Source: Dehalococcoidales bacterium (GTDB lineage: Bacteria; Chloroflexota; Dehalococcoidia; Dehalococcoidales; Fen-1064). From it: a DNA stretch of 64,000 nucleotides. This document shows positions 15,935 through 24,775 of this stretch, in pieces (within the stretch, counting starts at the first letter, position 1; every line of letters starts with the position of its first letter). The position numbers and the translations under genes are program-made. The notes below the pieces were generated by a model. It saw nothing but the letters and a program-made list of their open reading frames with translations, made no database searches and had not been told where the DNA came from. The stretch spans positions 1,492,405 through 1,556,404 of the forward strand of contig CP070842.1 in NCBI GenBank assembly GCA_020342155.1, in the 5' to 3' direction.

Positions 15935-17171
15935 TTATCTTTCCAGAATAGCGCAGATGCCCATCCCCCCACCGCCACAGATACCTATCAGGCCGTACTT
16001 GGCGTCCCTTCTTTGCATTTCGTAGACCAGTGTGGTCATGATTCTGGCTCCGGTTGCACCCAGGGGGTGGCCGAGGGCAACGCAAGAACCGTTGACATTT
16101 ATCCGGTCGTGGTCATTCTCGGTTAGCCCAAGCTCCTTAAAGTTAGCCAGGGCTTGGGCGGCAAATGCCTCGTGTATTTCGATAAGGTCAATCTGGTCGA
16201 TAGTGAGATTGGCCTTCTTCAGGGCCTTTTCTACGGCGGCGGTGACTGATTTCCAGGCGTAACGCGGGTCGGCACCGGCCATGGCGAATGTTTTCAGGTG
16301 GGCCATCGGCTTCAGTTATAATTCTTCGGCCTTTTTCCAGCATTATCGTGCATACCGAGGCGCCGTCGTTTTCGCCGGATGAGTTGCCTGCTGTACAGAC
16401 GCCATCCATAACCGGTCTTAATCTGGCGAGGGCTTCCAGACTGGTGTCAGAACGGGGACGCTCGTCATCGGTTACCACTATCGGCTCCCCCCGGCGTTGC
16501 GGCACCGAGACCGAGATGATTTCATCATTGAATTTGCCGGATGACATGGCTGCGCAGGCCCTCTGGTTGCTGGCCAGCGCCCATTTGTCCACTTCTTCTC
16601 TGGTAATACCGTGTTCCTTGGCGGCGGTCTCTGCCCAGGCCATCATGCTCGGCAGGACGCCGAATCTCTATTCGGGCTGAGACATTACCCTGGCCCGCAG
16701 TATCCTGTCGTAGAGGGGAATGTTCCATGTGGAAAGACTGCCATGCCCCCGGGGCATATCACCAGTACCACCCAGAGACCACCTGATATCACCCTTCAGA
16801 TAAAACTCGGCGGTGCTCATGCTTTCCACACCCCCGGCCACGATAACGTCGACATTGCCGGTTTGCGGCATCGAAGTACCCAGACAGGTTGTGTCAAGGC
16901 CGCTGGGGCAACGACGGTCGCCGGTTAACCCGACTACCTCAACGGGCCAGCCTGCGGCAAACAATGACATGCGGGTGATATTTACATATTCACCGCTCCG
17001 GTAGTTTTGACCCATTATGACCATATCAACTGCGTCGGGCTGCAAATTAGCCCTTTTCACGGCTTCATTGAGCACCAGGGCGGCCAGTTCATAGGCTGGT
17101 ATAGTACTTAAAGAACCGCCGAAGTTGTCAATGGGTGTACGTACTGCGCTGGTGATAGCTACCCTATTTAT
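15935..17171 (-). pseudogene. inactivated thiolase (acetyl-CoA C-acetyltransferase family)
   Basis: Nearly full-length thiolase sequence with three lesions. The expected start is ATA (17169-17171) behind a good ribosome site AAAGGAAGGG. An in-frame TAG follows ...RVMSQPE near 16668. A frameshift near 16310 separates ...RRIIT from LKPMAHLKTFAMAG. Recognisable motifs are DRRCPSGLD (nucleophile region), [26 protein letters not shown] and ICGGGGMGICA (second Cys). The remaining sequence is well conserved, so inactivation looks recent, or the errors are partly from assembly. Confidence 0.88.
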
Positions 17172-17290
17172 ATACCCTTCCTTTTTAGTGTTATATTACT
17201 TTTTATGGCTTGTAATAGCGGACCCGTTGCATGGCAAGCCAGGATACCAATAGTGATATAAGGTAGTGCTCACCATTAAATCGTTGATTG

Positions 17291-18199
17291 TCATCCACTT
17301 TCTTTTCGCCACCACCGATTTTTAAGTAATGGCCTGAACCCGCATCTGTAATAGAATTGTTGACTGGAACCCACATAGGCAATTTTCGCTCCCATTTCAC
17401 CGCAGCGTCTAATTCCCTCTAGTAATACGGCTTTTCCCAGCCCCATCAAACGATAATCAGGATCCGTAGCCATTGGCTCTACAATTGCATAATCGGTGTT
17501 CGGATCAAACCACATGCCGCAGTAAGACACGAAGTCACCATCCGGAGACTTAACTGCAATAGATATATCCTTGTTGAAACTCGGGCCCGATTGGGATTTT
17601 ATTCTGCCCGGGATTTCTTCTGCAGGAGGTTCCCCGGGGTGATTGAAACCCCGCCACAATACCCGATTGTATTTGTCCAGATCATTTTCCTCCGAAAGGC
17701 TTATCAGCGAGAATCCTTCCGGCAATAATATTTGTGGGAATTTATCGGGAATTTCATATACAGCGGTATCTTCGAATTCGTCGGTTTCACTGAAACCCAT
17801 ATCTCTGGCAATTTTTCTGAATTCTGTATCTTTATCATAAATATTGATGCTTATTGAACAGTTCCCCTGCTGATCTGTTACTGATAAATTTTCCTGAGCA
17901 TATTCGATAATATCTTTTTTCAAGCGACTATATTCTTTATCGAGTGAAAACCAGGCATTACCCAATTCAGTTTCATAATTGGCCAAAGCGACGATTGTTC
18001 CGTCATCTTCCCATAAGCCTATCCTATCCAAATTAGTTTCATCTAGATATGGTAAAGAAAACATCCATTCCCATCTGTTCCATTGCCAGTTACCATATCT
18101 ATGCTCCGACTCATAGATCCTTTTTAGGAATTCACGTACTTTGAAAAAGTCTTTGGTAAATCCTGGCTGACTGGTATAGGAACGAAGTGTAATAGTCAC
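17291..18199 (-). CDS. GNAT-family N-acetyltransferase (two-domain)
   Basis: A 302-residue protein with a weak N-terminal GNAT-like half (about 1-140) and a C-terminal GNAT domain with IVEPMATDPDYRLMGLGKAVLLEGIRR in two parts (the acetyl-CoA loop is RLMGLG) and a final YYRCGFRP. The substrate is unknown. The coding DNA is more AT-rich than the neighbours, which may mean recent acquisition. It lies between the dead thiolase and a nitroreductase, all on the minus strand but probably transcribed alone. Confidence 0.85.
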   Translation of the reverse strand: MTITLRSYTSQPGFTKDFFKVREFLKRIYESEHRYGNWQWNRWEWMFSLPYLDETNLDRIGLWEDDGTIVALANYETELGNAWFSLDKEYSRLKKDIIEYAQENLSVTDQQGNCSISINIYDKDTEFRKIARDMGFSETDEFEDTAVYEIPDKFPQILLPEGFSLISLSEENDLDKYNRVLWRGFNHPGEPPAEEIPGRIKSQSGPSFNKDISIAVKSPDGDFVSYCGMWFDPNTDYAIVEPMATDPDYRLMGLGKAVLLEGIRRCGEMGAKIAYVGSSQQFYYRCGFRPLLKNRWWRKESG

Positions 18200-18252
18200 A
18201 GTAATTACTCCAGGTTATACGAACCAGAAGATACCTGCGCAAATACGGGTAT

Positions 18253-18846
18253 TTATTCTGGTATCTGGCCTTCTTTGAGGACTATCTCCTCCAGCCGAAC
18301 GCGGGGCCTTGGTGGGGGGTCTTCATCTGCATAGCCTATCAACAGTAGCGTCAGCACCACGATATGCCTTGGCCAGCCCAGAGTTTTGGCGGTCTGCCCG
18401 AACCGTATCCTCTGGACCCAGCAGCTACCGAGGCCGAGAGCAGTTGCCATGAGCGCCATATGTTCGATGGCGATGGCCGTATACATGTGTGCATCTGGCA
18501 GGAACTTGCTGATTTCCTCCCATTCGGCGCTGTCGGCACCGAAGTAGTCTGAGTTGGGTGGGGCGAGCTTGTGCCCCTTGACAAATGTAAGCAGCTCGGA
18601 GCCGCAGACGATGATTACCGGGGCCTGAGCTACCTGTGGGGGGTCGCCGATAACAGCTTCCTCGAGGAGGCGCTTCTTCAATTCTCCCTCTCTAATGACC
18701 TGAAAACGCCACGGTTGCCGGTTGGTGCCCGATGGCGCCAGGCGGCCAGCTTCCAGAATCTGATCAATCAGTTCGTCGGGTACAGGGTCGGGTTTGAACT
18801 TCCTGATGCTCCGTCTCTTCTCAATAGCTTCGGCTACTGTTAGCAT
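18253..18846 (-). CDS. nitroreductase-family FMN oxidoreductase
   Basis: A 197-residue protein with the RRSIRKFKPDPVPDE FMN-phosphate motif at the N-terminus, APSGTNRQPWRF near 37-48, and GLGSCWVQ near 138. This is the usual compact nitroreductase fold, a dimer binding FMN. The substrate cannot be inferred. The start is secure: AAGGAGGTAACATCTC precedes the ATG. Confidence 0.92.
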   Translation of the reverse strand: MLTVAEAIEKRRSIRKFKPDPVPDELIDQILEAGRLAPSGTNRQPWRFQVIREGELKKRLLEEAVIGDPPQVAQAPVIIVCGSELLTFVKGHKLAPPNSDYFGADSAEWEEISKFLPDAHMYTAIAIEHMALMATALGLGSCWVQRIRFGQTAKTLGWPRHIVVLTLLLIGYADEDPPPRPRVRLEEIVLKEGQIPE

Positions 18847-18941
18847 GAGATGTTACCTCCTTGTGTCTCTGGATTTTATGCTAGCATAACGCCGATGATG
18901 TGACAAATATGAGGCGTAATGATGAATTTGTATGGAGTGAG

Positions 18942-19616
18942 TTAGACGGTGGCGATATCACCACTCTCTTCGGTGATGCGGGCGGCAATCTTGGCTAAAT
19001 CCCAGCAGTACTCGTAGAGATGCAGGCCCTTGCTCATGGCTACCAGTTCACCGTCGGTGACTCCTATTTCACTGGCCATGTATTCCTTGAGGAGCTGAAT
19101 AGCGGCCATGTTGGAGGGAAATCCGGCCCAGAGATCCCATGAGCGAAAGTAAACGACAAAGGAGAGTCTACCATCACGGATTCTGGTATCAATCGCCCTG
19201 AGGCACGGCGGGTCAGAGAGGTCGATAGACTCTTCATTACCGACTGACATGAAGGCCTGGTTGGTGTTGTGGCCGTCTTCCTTATACATCCGGATGACTT
19301 TCTGGATTTGCTTCTCCAGGTACTGACCGTAGGTATACTGCTCTCCCTCGGCTTTGTGGGCGGTCATCAGATAGGGCAGGTAGCTCTCGATGTAGTCCAT
19401 GGTAGTCGGCGGCGGTACGCCCTGCGGTACATCCGGGATGAGCGGCCTGGTCCCCGGATAGCCTATCTGTATTACCACCAAGTCAAGCTCCTTGCGGTGC
19501 TGGCCAGTGTAGCTACCGCGGTCAATCTTGTACTCACGACCCTGAATGAGGGTCTTGTTCAGGCAGAGGAACCATGCTTCGGAGAGGTCTCTGGCCTCGA
19601 TTACCGTGATTTCCAT
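18942..19616 (-). CDS. thymidylate synthase-like protein, methanogen type
   Basis: A 224-residue protein related to the ThyA superfamily in its short archaeal form. The nucleophile is Cys138 in DPPCLRAID. The phosphate/dUMP-binding motif is FRSWDLWAGFPSNMAAIQ (157-174) with the conserved Arg, Ser, Asp and Asn positions. It may methylate dUMP using a folate or methanopterin-type cofactor, but a hydroxymethylase role is also possible because the sequence is far from classical ThyA. It heads a trio with two uncharacterised genes on the same strand, 15 nt after the second. Confidence 0.78.
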   Translation of the reverse strand: MEITVIEARDLSEAWFLCLNKTLIQGREYKIDRGSYTGQHRKELDLVVIQIGYPGTRPLIPDVPQGVPPPTTMDYIESYLPYLMTAHKAEGEQYTYGQYLEKQIQKVIRMYKEDGHNTNQAFMSVGNEESIDLSDPPCLRAIDTRIRDGRLSFVVYFRSWDLWAGFPSNMAAIQLLKEYMASEIGVTDGELVAMSKGLHLYEYCWDLAKIAARITEESGDIATV

Positions 19617-19631
19617 TTCACCAATTTCTGC

Positions 19632-20339
19632 TTATCGGCGCTTTCGGAAGATGTTGAGGAACCTGTCTTCGTATTCATCGAACAAGCCCCAGCGGTCAAG
19701 CTCCTCTTTTAGTGTTTCTGGGGCTGTCTCCCCTCGGGAGACCTGCCGGAAAAGCTCTTCAATCCTCATTCTGGCGTCGGCGGGGACACCACGGGAGTCT
19801 ACATCCAGGAGACCCCGCGCCCCCATCTGCCCAATATTGTCGCTCAGCGACCTTCGGGTCATTTCAAAGATAAACCTTATCAGTGCCACGTCCCAGAGCT
19901 CGTCGAGGCCTTTGATGATAGCGGCCAGTGGGTCGCTGCGCTGGTCAATTTCGGTGTTTATCTTATCTACCACCGACTGCCAGTGGCCGGAGACAATGTT
20001 GAGTTCCTTGGGCTCATTTTTATATGCATAGAGCAGTCCCGGAGCATTCGGACCATACTCATGTATCAGAGATTCGAAATATCTTCTGGCATCAGTGCTG
20101 AATCCCTCCAGTCCGGTGAGATAGTAGGGAGTGACTATTTTGGGTCGCTCAGCCAGCACTCGGCCTTCCCTGACCACGGTCTCGGTATCGGTATCAACCA
20201 GCTCTGTATAGGCTGGTTCCGTGACCAGGTAGTAGTAGATATTAGTTGTCCCGAAGGTGTAGAGGTTCTGGCGTGGCGCGCGTAATATCTCGGTATAATC
20301 AACCGCTTTTCGGATTCTTTCGTCGTTAGTGTCCACCAT
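19632..20339 (-). CDS. conserved-looking protein of unknown function
   Basis: A 235-residue soluble protein with mixed alpha/beta character, no membrane segment and no recognised motif. Segments such as NLYTFGTTNIYYYLVTEPAY and REGRVLAERPKIVTPYYL suggest a beta-rich N-terminal half; the C-terminal half is helical and charged. It is transcribed just before the thymidylate-synthase-like gene (15-nt gap), so they are probably co-expressed. No function is proposed. Confidence 0.75.
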   Translation of the reverse strand: MVDTNDERIRKAVDYTEILRAPRQNLYTFGTTNIYYYLVTEPAYTELVDTDTETVVREGRVLAERPKIVTPYYLTGLEGFSTDARRYFESLIHEYGPNAPGLLYAYKNEPKELNIVSGHWQSVVDKINTEIDQRSDPLAAIIKGLDELWDVALIRFIFEMTRRSLSDNIGQMGARGLLDVDSRGVPADARMRIEELFRQVSRGETAPETLKEELDRWGLFDEYEDRFLNIFRKRR

Positions 20340-20368
20340 CCTCCTCCTGCTTCCCCTCGCTATGCCGT

Positions 20369-20959
20369 TCAGCCGATGCTAAGTATTTCCCGCCGGTACT
20401 CGTTGAGATGCTCCAGATAGGGTGCATCCAGTTGGAGCTGGAGTTTTCGCCACTCCTCCTGGAATTGCGGCTGTCGCTCGACATCGACCCTCATTCGGGC
20501 ATTGGAGCCGAGCTGATGCTGGAGGGCTTGTTGTACTCTGGCTTCAAATTGTCCTCTCAGTTGTTCGTAGGCCTGACGGCGCTGCTGCTCACCCTGCTCT
20601 GCGTAATGGCTAAAAATCTGCCTTATTCGACTGTGGGCATTCTCCACGCTCGCTTTATCGTTTTTGAGGAGCTTCAGACCGTCCATTGCCTTTTTATTGG
20701 TCCTTCGGATGGCCTCATTCCTGGGCAATTCGACATTTCTCACCAGCACTTCAGAGGCGCCAGCGACGATGTATTTCCTTTCTTCGTCCTGGTACTTGCT
20801 CAGCACGGCTACTAGGTTACAATCTTCCTTAAGATACCTGGCACCTAGCTCTTTCCCCTTTGGCTCGAGCTTCCATTGGAGGCGCTCTTCCTCGGTAGCC
20901 TCCCCTATCTTCTCTAGCTTCTCCATAGCTATCTCGCGAGCGCTCTTGATATCGCCCAT
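20369..20959 (-). CDS. helical protein of unknown function
   Basis: About 196 residues from ATG 20959, which follows GGGGGTG; an upstream start at 21001 is possible. Very rich in Glu, Arg, Gln and Lys, with predicted long helices (GEQQRRQAYEQLRGQFEARVQQ) and no membrane segment. It is upstream of the two genes ending at 18942 on the same strand with short gaps, suggesting a three-gene unit. Function unknown. Confidence 0.75.
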   Translation of the reverse strand: MGDIKSAREIAMEKLEKIGEATEEERLQWKLEPKGKELGARYLKEDCNLVAVLSKYQDEERKYIVAGASEVLVRNVELPRNEAIRRTNKKAMDGLKLLKNDKASVENAHSRIRQIFSHYAEQGEQQRRQAYEQLRGQFEARVQQALQHQLGSNARMRVDVERQPQFQEEWRKLQLQLDAPYLEHLNEYRREILSIG

Positions 20960-21052
20960 AACACACCCCCGGGGATTTATTGTATGAGTAATCTCTACCA
21001 AGATTATACAGGATTAAGGGTAGGGCATAAAACCTTTGGTTAATGGGTTGGT

Positions 21053-21805
21053 CTATTCTATAATAGGCGGTTCAATCTCGATAGGCTGGTTGAAATCAAA
21101 AAACCTAAGATTGGTAGTCATAGTTATACGTTTTTCTCTCTCCGTATCTTCGCCCGTATCATCTGTGTATGTCATATCTTGATGAACTTCTATTTGTCGT
21201 AACAAGAAGTCTCCTTTACCAATCCAGAAATCAACATTCTGCTCCCACTGACGCTGCTGCTCAATATACCTCACCATCTCCTCGTAGAATGGCTGTGTGG
21301 GGTCAAGATTAGTAATTTGCTCCTCTACCTGAGCTTCCATATCGACACTTCCTCTGTAGTGAAAGCAACTCACGCCGTCGATTTTCTCGTCCCGTAGTTC
21401 AACCACTCCCACGAGCGTGTCTAGCGTCTCGACCGTACCGGCGAGCAGTCTAATGAGACCAGTAGCCCAAGCCATTGCTGTCCCTGATTGACCTACTTCC
21501 CAGCTGTTACTACCGAAGCCTCGGTGGTATATAGTCTCTCCAATTATGATACCCTCTTGGGTATCGTCATCACTGGTGGCTATTACATTCAGTCTGTCCG
21601 GTGAGACGAACTCGCCCTGAATACTGCCGTAGCTTGTTTCCCCTTCCTGTGTCATCGTGCCCATTATCTCGAAGCGGTACGTCTGAACTTCATTGACGGC
21701 ATTAATAGCTTTAGCAATTACTTCTTCAGGGCTCGGTCGGGATCCACCACAACCAGCAAGAAGTGTGAGTAAGAGAAGGACCAGCAACATAATATTCTTT
21801 AGCAT
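21053..21805 (-). CDS. predicted lipoprotein, LppX/LolA-like fold
   Basis: A 250-residue protein with a lipoprotein signal peptide ending in LLAGC (Cys19). After it come EEVIAKAINAVNEVQTYRFE, a pattern typical of LppX/LprG/LolA-like periplasmic or surface lipoproteins that carry lipids, then alternating beta strands. It would be anchored on the outside of the cell membrane. It has its own divergent promoter and is separate from the following trio. Confidence 0.82.
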   Translation of the reverse strand: MLKNIMLLVLLLLTLLAGCGGSRPSPEEVIAKAINAVNEVQTYRFEIMGTMTQEGETSYGSIQGEFVSPDRLNVIATSDDDTQEGIIIGETIYHRGFGSNSWEVGQSGTAMAWATGLIRLLAGTVETLDTLVGVVELRDEKIDGVSCFHYRGSVDMEAQVEEQITNLDPTQPFYEEMVRYIEQQRQWEQNVDFWIGKGDFLLRQIEVHQDMTYTDDTGEDTEREKRITMTTNLRFFDFNQPIEIEPPIIE

Positions 21806-21836
21806 GAGTAAGTACCTTATACGTATGTGTTCCCAG

Positions 21837-21866
21837 ATTATGCCACTTGCATATCATGCCTGTCAA
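21837..21866 (-). promoter_or_regulatory. promoter of the lipoprotein gene
   Basis: Minus strand TTGACA (21861-21866), 18-nt spacer, CATAAT (21837-21842), about 30 nt before the lipoprotein ATG. It is back-to-back with the archease promoter. Confidence 0.55.
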
Positions 21867-21904
21867 TATCTTCTTTATAGCTTGTTTATGTTTGATGTGT
21901 CAGG

Positions 21905-21913
21905 TGATATAAT
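21905..21913 (+). promoter_or_regulatory. extended -10 promoter of archease-rtcB
   Basis: TGATATAAT at 21905-21913 is an extended -10 box (TGn plus TATAAT). No strong -35 is needed. Transcription would start near 21920, just before the GAGGTGGGGG ribosome site. Confidence 0.55.
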
Positions 21914-21936
21914 TTGCCCTGAGGTGGGGGCTGTTG

Positions 21937-22353
21937 ATGGCCAAGGACTTTGAGCTTATCGAGCATACTGCCGATGTTGGCATCATGGCCTACGGGGCTG
22001 ATGTGAGGGAAGCCTTTGCTAATGCAGCCCGGGGTATGTTCAGCCTGATAGTGGAGCTTGGGAGTATTGGAGAGGTTGAACATCGGTATATCGAAGTTAC
22101 TGCTTCTGATGAGGAGAGCCTCCTGGCAGCGTGGCTAAATGAGCTAATCTGCCTGTTTGATGCTGAGAATATGTTATTTTCCCGGTTTGAGATTACGGAA
22201 TTCGGTGATACTTTCCTCAGGGCTAAAGCGTACGGAGAACCAGTGGACAGTTCGCGACACCAGCTGAAGGTCGGAATTAAAGCAGCAACCTATCACATGC
22301 TCGAGGTTGACCGGAGTGACGGTGGCAGGGTACAGGTCCTTTTTGATATCTGA
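21937..22353 (+). CDS. archease, RtcB cofactor protein
   Basis: A 138-residue protein with the archease signature FELIEHTADVGI at the N-terminus, AAWLNELI..F near the middle, and KAATYHMLEVDR near the C-terminus. The acidic residues in HTADVG and VLFDI form the metal site. Archease speeds guanylylation and turnover of the RNA ligase RtcB, whose gene begins 15 nt downstream. GAGGTGGGGG supports ATG 21937. Confidence 0.93.
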   Translation: MAKDFELIEHTADVGIMAYGADVREAFANAARGMFSLIVELGSIGEVEHRYIEVTASDEESLLAAWLNELICLFDAENMLFSRFEITEFGDTFLRAKAYGEPVDSSRHQLKVGIKAATYHMLEVDRSDGGRVQVLFDI

Positions 22354-22368
22354 GAGGGGGTGGTGAAG

Positions 22369-23829
22369 ATGTCAGCACCGTGGAAGCAGGTTCTGAACAG
22401 GGTTAACGACTACTGCTGGGAAATCCCCACCAGCTACACAGAAGGTATGCGGGTGCCCGGTCGTATCTATGCCAGTGAGGCGATGCTGGAACATATCTGG
22501 CAGGAGAAAGTCTTCCAGCAGGTGGCCAATGTTGCCTTCCTGCCGGGTATAGTACCTTATTCCCTGGCGATGCCGGATGTCCACTGGGGATACGGGTTCC
22601 CGATTGGTGGGGTGGCTGCCACCAGAGTAAGCGATGGGGTGGTGTCGCCGGGGGGCGTAGGTTTCGACATTAATTGCGGTGTCCGGCTCCTGAGGACAAA
22701 TCTCACTGTAGAGGAGGTCGGTCCCCGAATTGAAAAACTAATCACTGAGCTTTACAACAATGTTCCTTCTGGACTGGGTTCCAAGGGCAAGCTGCGAGTT
22801 AGTGATAAAGATCTGAATGAGGTGATGGTCAAAGGCAGTGTCTGGGCGGCGGAACACGGCTATGGCGATGCCGCAGATGTTGAGGTCACCGAGGATGCTG
22901 GTTGTATCAGAGGAGCCGACCCGGAGAAGGTGAGCGCTAAGGCAAAGCAACGCGGAATACCCCAGCTCGGGACGCTGGGTTCGGGTAACCACTTTTTAGA
23001 GGTCGAGCGTGTTAGCGAAATCTTCGACCCTGACGCTGCCCGGGCGATGGGTATTAATGAAATCGGACAGGTACTCGTCCTCATCCACTGTGGCTCCCGT
23101 GGATTTGGGCATCAGGTCTGTACTGACTATGTTGCTCTACTGGGGAGGGTTGTGCAGAAGTACGGCATCAATATCCCGGACAGGCAATTAGCCTGTGCGC
23201 CGATTCAGTCGCCGGAAGGAAAGTCATATCTGGAGGCGATGGCCTGTGCTGCCAATTATGCCTGGACCAACCGGCAGTGTATCCTCCACTGGGTAAGAGA
23301 GTCACTGGTCAGTGTTTTCGACAAGAGTCGGCGGGAGATGGGCCTGGAGCAGGTCTACGACGTCGCCCACAATATTGCCAAGATAGAGAAGCACATTGTT
23401 GGTGATAATGGACTCGACGTCTGCGTGCACCGCAAGGGAGCGACCAGGGCCTTTCCGGCAGGGCATCCGGACACCCCCGAGGCCTACCGAAAAGTGGGCC
23501 AACCGGTGCTCATACCCGGGGATATGGGGCGTGGTTCTTATATTGCACTGGGCACAGAGGAGGCCATGCAGGTGACCTTTGGCTCGACCTGTCACGGTGC
23601 CGGCCGAATGCAGAGTCGGTCTGCGGCCAAACGCAATCAGCGTGGTGCCGATGTCGCCCGGGCACTGGCCGATAAAGGGATAACGGTCAAGGCGGGTAGT
23701 ATGGCGGGGCTGGCAGAGGAGGCCTCGGAAGCCTACAAGGATGTGGATGAGGTGGTTGACATAACCCATCAGGCAGGGATTTCCCGAAGGATAGTCCGGG
23801 CGGTCCCTATGGGTGTAGTTAAAGGATAG
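22369..23829 (+). CDS. rtcB: RNA-splicing/repair ligase RtcB
   Basis: About 486 residues. Metal and GTP-binding motifs are all visible: MPDVHWGYGFPIGG, GGVGFDINCGVR, GTLGSGNHFLEV, IHCGSRGFGHQ, and GSTCHGAGRM with the His that becomes guanylylated. It joins 2',3'-cyclic phosphate or 3'-phosphate RNA ends to 5'-OH ends. Pairing with archease is the usual arrangement. ATG 22369 is preferred; GTG codons at 22360 and 22363 are alternatives. Confidence 0.96.
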   Translation: MSAPWKQVLNRVNDYCWEIPTSYTEGMRVPGRIYASEAMLEHIWQEKVFQQVANVAFLPGIVPYSLAMPDVHWGYGFPIGGVAATRVSDGVVSPGGVGFDINCGVRLLRTNLTVEEVGPRIEKLITELYNNVPSGLGSKGKLRVSDKDLNEVMVKGSVWAAEHGYGDAADVEVTEDAGCIRGADPEKVSAKAKQRGIPQLGTLGSGNHFLEVERVSEIFDPDAARAMGINEIGQVLVLIHCGSRGFGHQVCTDYVALLGRVVQKYGINIPDRQLACAPIQSPEGKSYLEAMACAANYAWTNRQCILHWVRESLVSVFDKSRREMGLEQVYDVAHNIAKIEKHIVGDNGLDVCVHRKGATRAFPAGHPDTPEAYRKVGQPVLIPGDMGRGSYIALGTEEAMQVTFGSTCHGAGRMQSRSAAKRNQRGADVARALADKGITVKAGSMAGLAEEASEAYKDVDEVVDITHQAGISRRIVRAVPMGVVKG

Positions 23830-23851
23830 CAGGTTCCGGCTTTTTGTTGTG

Positions 23852-23882
23852 TTGACAAACCAGTACTACTACGCAATACTGG
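23852..23882 (+). promoter_or_regulatory. promoter with inverted repeat over the -10 box
   Basis: TTGACA (23852-23857), 17-nt spacer, AATACT (23875-23880). The inverted repeat CCAGTA (23860-23865) / TACTGG (23877-23882) spans spacer and -10, an operator-like position for the next gene. A short direct repeat CTGGTGAGA follows it. Confidence 0.5.
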
Positions 23883-23909
23883 TGAGAACTGGTGAGAGGT
23901 GTTTTTATT

Positions 23910-24680
23910 ATGGCTAACTGTCCTAACTGTGGTAGGTCAACGGTACGGACCCAGGACTGGGCCTGTCAGTGGTGCGGGTATCCGCTGGTATCCGGGTTCT
24001 TTAAGCAGGTGTCAATGACTTATCAGGAGGCGAAAGCCGAACGTCTAAGCAGCTGGGTGGCGGCGGAGACAGCAGTGGAGTTGGAGTCTCCGGTAGCCGA
24101 GGCAGTTGCAGAGCCTGAAGCCGGGCCAGTAGGCGAACCGGAGACAGAAGCGCCAACAGAAGATGAGCCGGTGGCGGAGGCTGTTGAGGAAGTAGGAGAG
24201 ACCAGTAAGCCGGTAGCCGAGGCTGAGGCTGTTGAGGAAGTAGAAGAGACCAGTGAGCCGGTAGCCGAGGCAGAGGTTGCCGAGGAAGTAGAAGAGGCCA
24301 TTGTGGCAGAGGCTGCCGAAGAAGCAGTCGAGCCCAGTAAGCCGGAAATAGTTCCGATAACTATTGAGGAGTTAAATAGAATCTGTAAGGCAGACAGCGA
24401 GGCGGCTGAAGCCAGATTCGCTGATACTATACTTCAGGTAATCGGGGTAGTGGCCAGGATTCCTCCTATGGAATCCGTTGAAAATCCGTGTCTCATTCTG
24501 ACTAACGCCGAAAAATCGGTGGCAAGGAATTTGCTCTGTGTGTTTGATAAACAACATGAGGAGGCAATCAACCGGCTATCGGTGGGGCAGATGGTGACGG
24601 TGCAGGGTAAGTATGACGGCTGCGTGATAAATATTCTGTTGAATGATTGTGTCCTCGTTGATCAGACACTGAGCCAGTGA
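23910..24680 (+). CDS. zinc-ribbon protein with acidic repeat linker and OB-fold domain
   Basis: About 256 residues. The N-terminal zinc ribbon is CPNCG ... CQWCG. Residues about 55-150 form a Glu/Ala/Val-rich linker of imperfect repeats (VAEAVEEVGETSKP, VAEAEAVEEVEETSEP), then a C-terminal OB-fold domain resembling the tRNA_anti-like family (ADTILQVIGVV ... VTVQGKY). It could bind nucleic acid or another protein; the function is unknown. ATG 23910 follows GAGAGGTG. Confidence 0.75.
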   Translation: MANCPNCGRSTVRTQDWACQWCGYPLVSGFFKQVSMTYQEAKAERLSSWVAAETAVELESPVAEAVAEPEAGPVGEPETEAPTEDEPVAEAVEEVGETSKPVAEAEAVEEVEETSEPVAEAEVAEEVEEAIVAEAAEEAVEPSKPEIVPITIEELNRICKADSEAAEARFADTILQVIGVVARIPPMESVENPCLILTNAEKSVARNLLCVFDKQHEEAINRLSVGQMVTVQGKYDGCVINILLNDCVLVDQTLSQ

Positions 24681-24775
24681 AGAAGTGACGGGTGAAGACT
24701 ACACTACCCGGTAACTTACAAGGGCATATTACCTGAGGATATTTCTGGCAGGCCAATCAGCTTATCATCGGAGTG

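Noticed and set aside
24023-24301. Minus-strand Ser/Ala/Thr-rich ORF
   Set aside because: It mirrors the acidic repeat linker of the zinc-ribbon/OB-fold gene and has no start signals.
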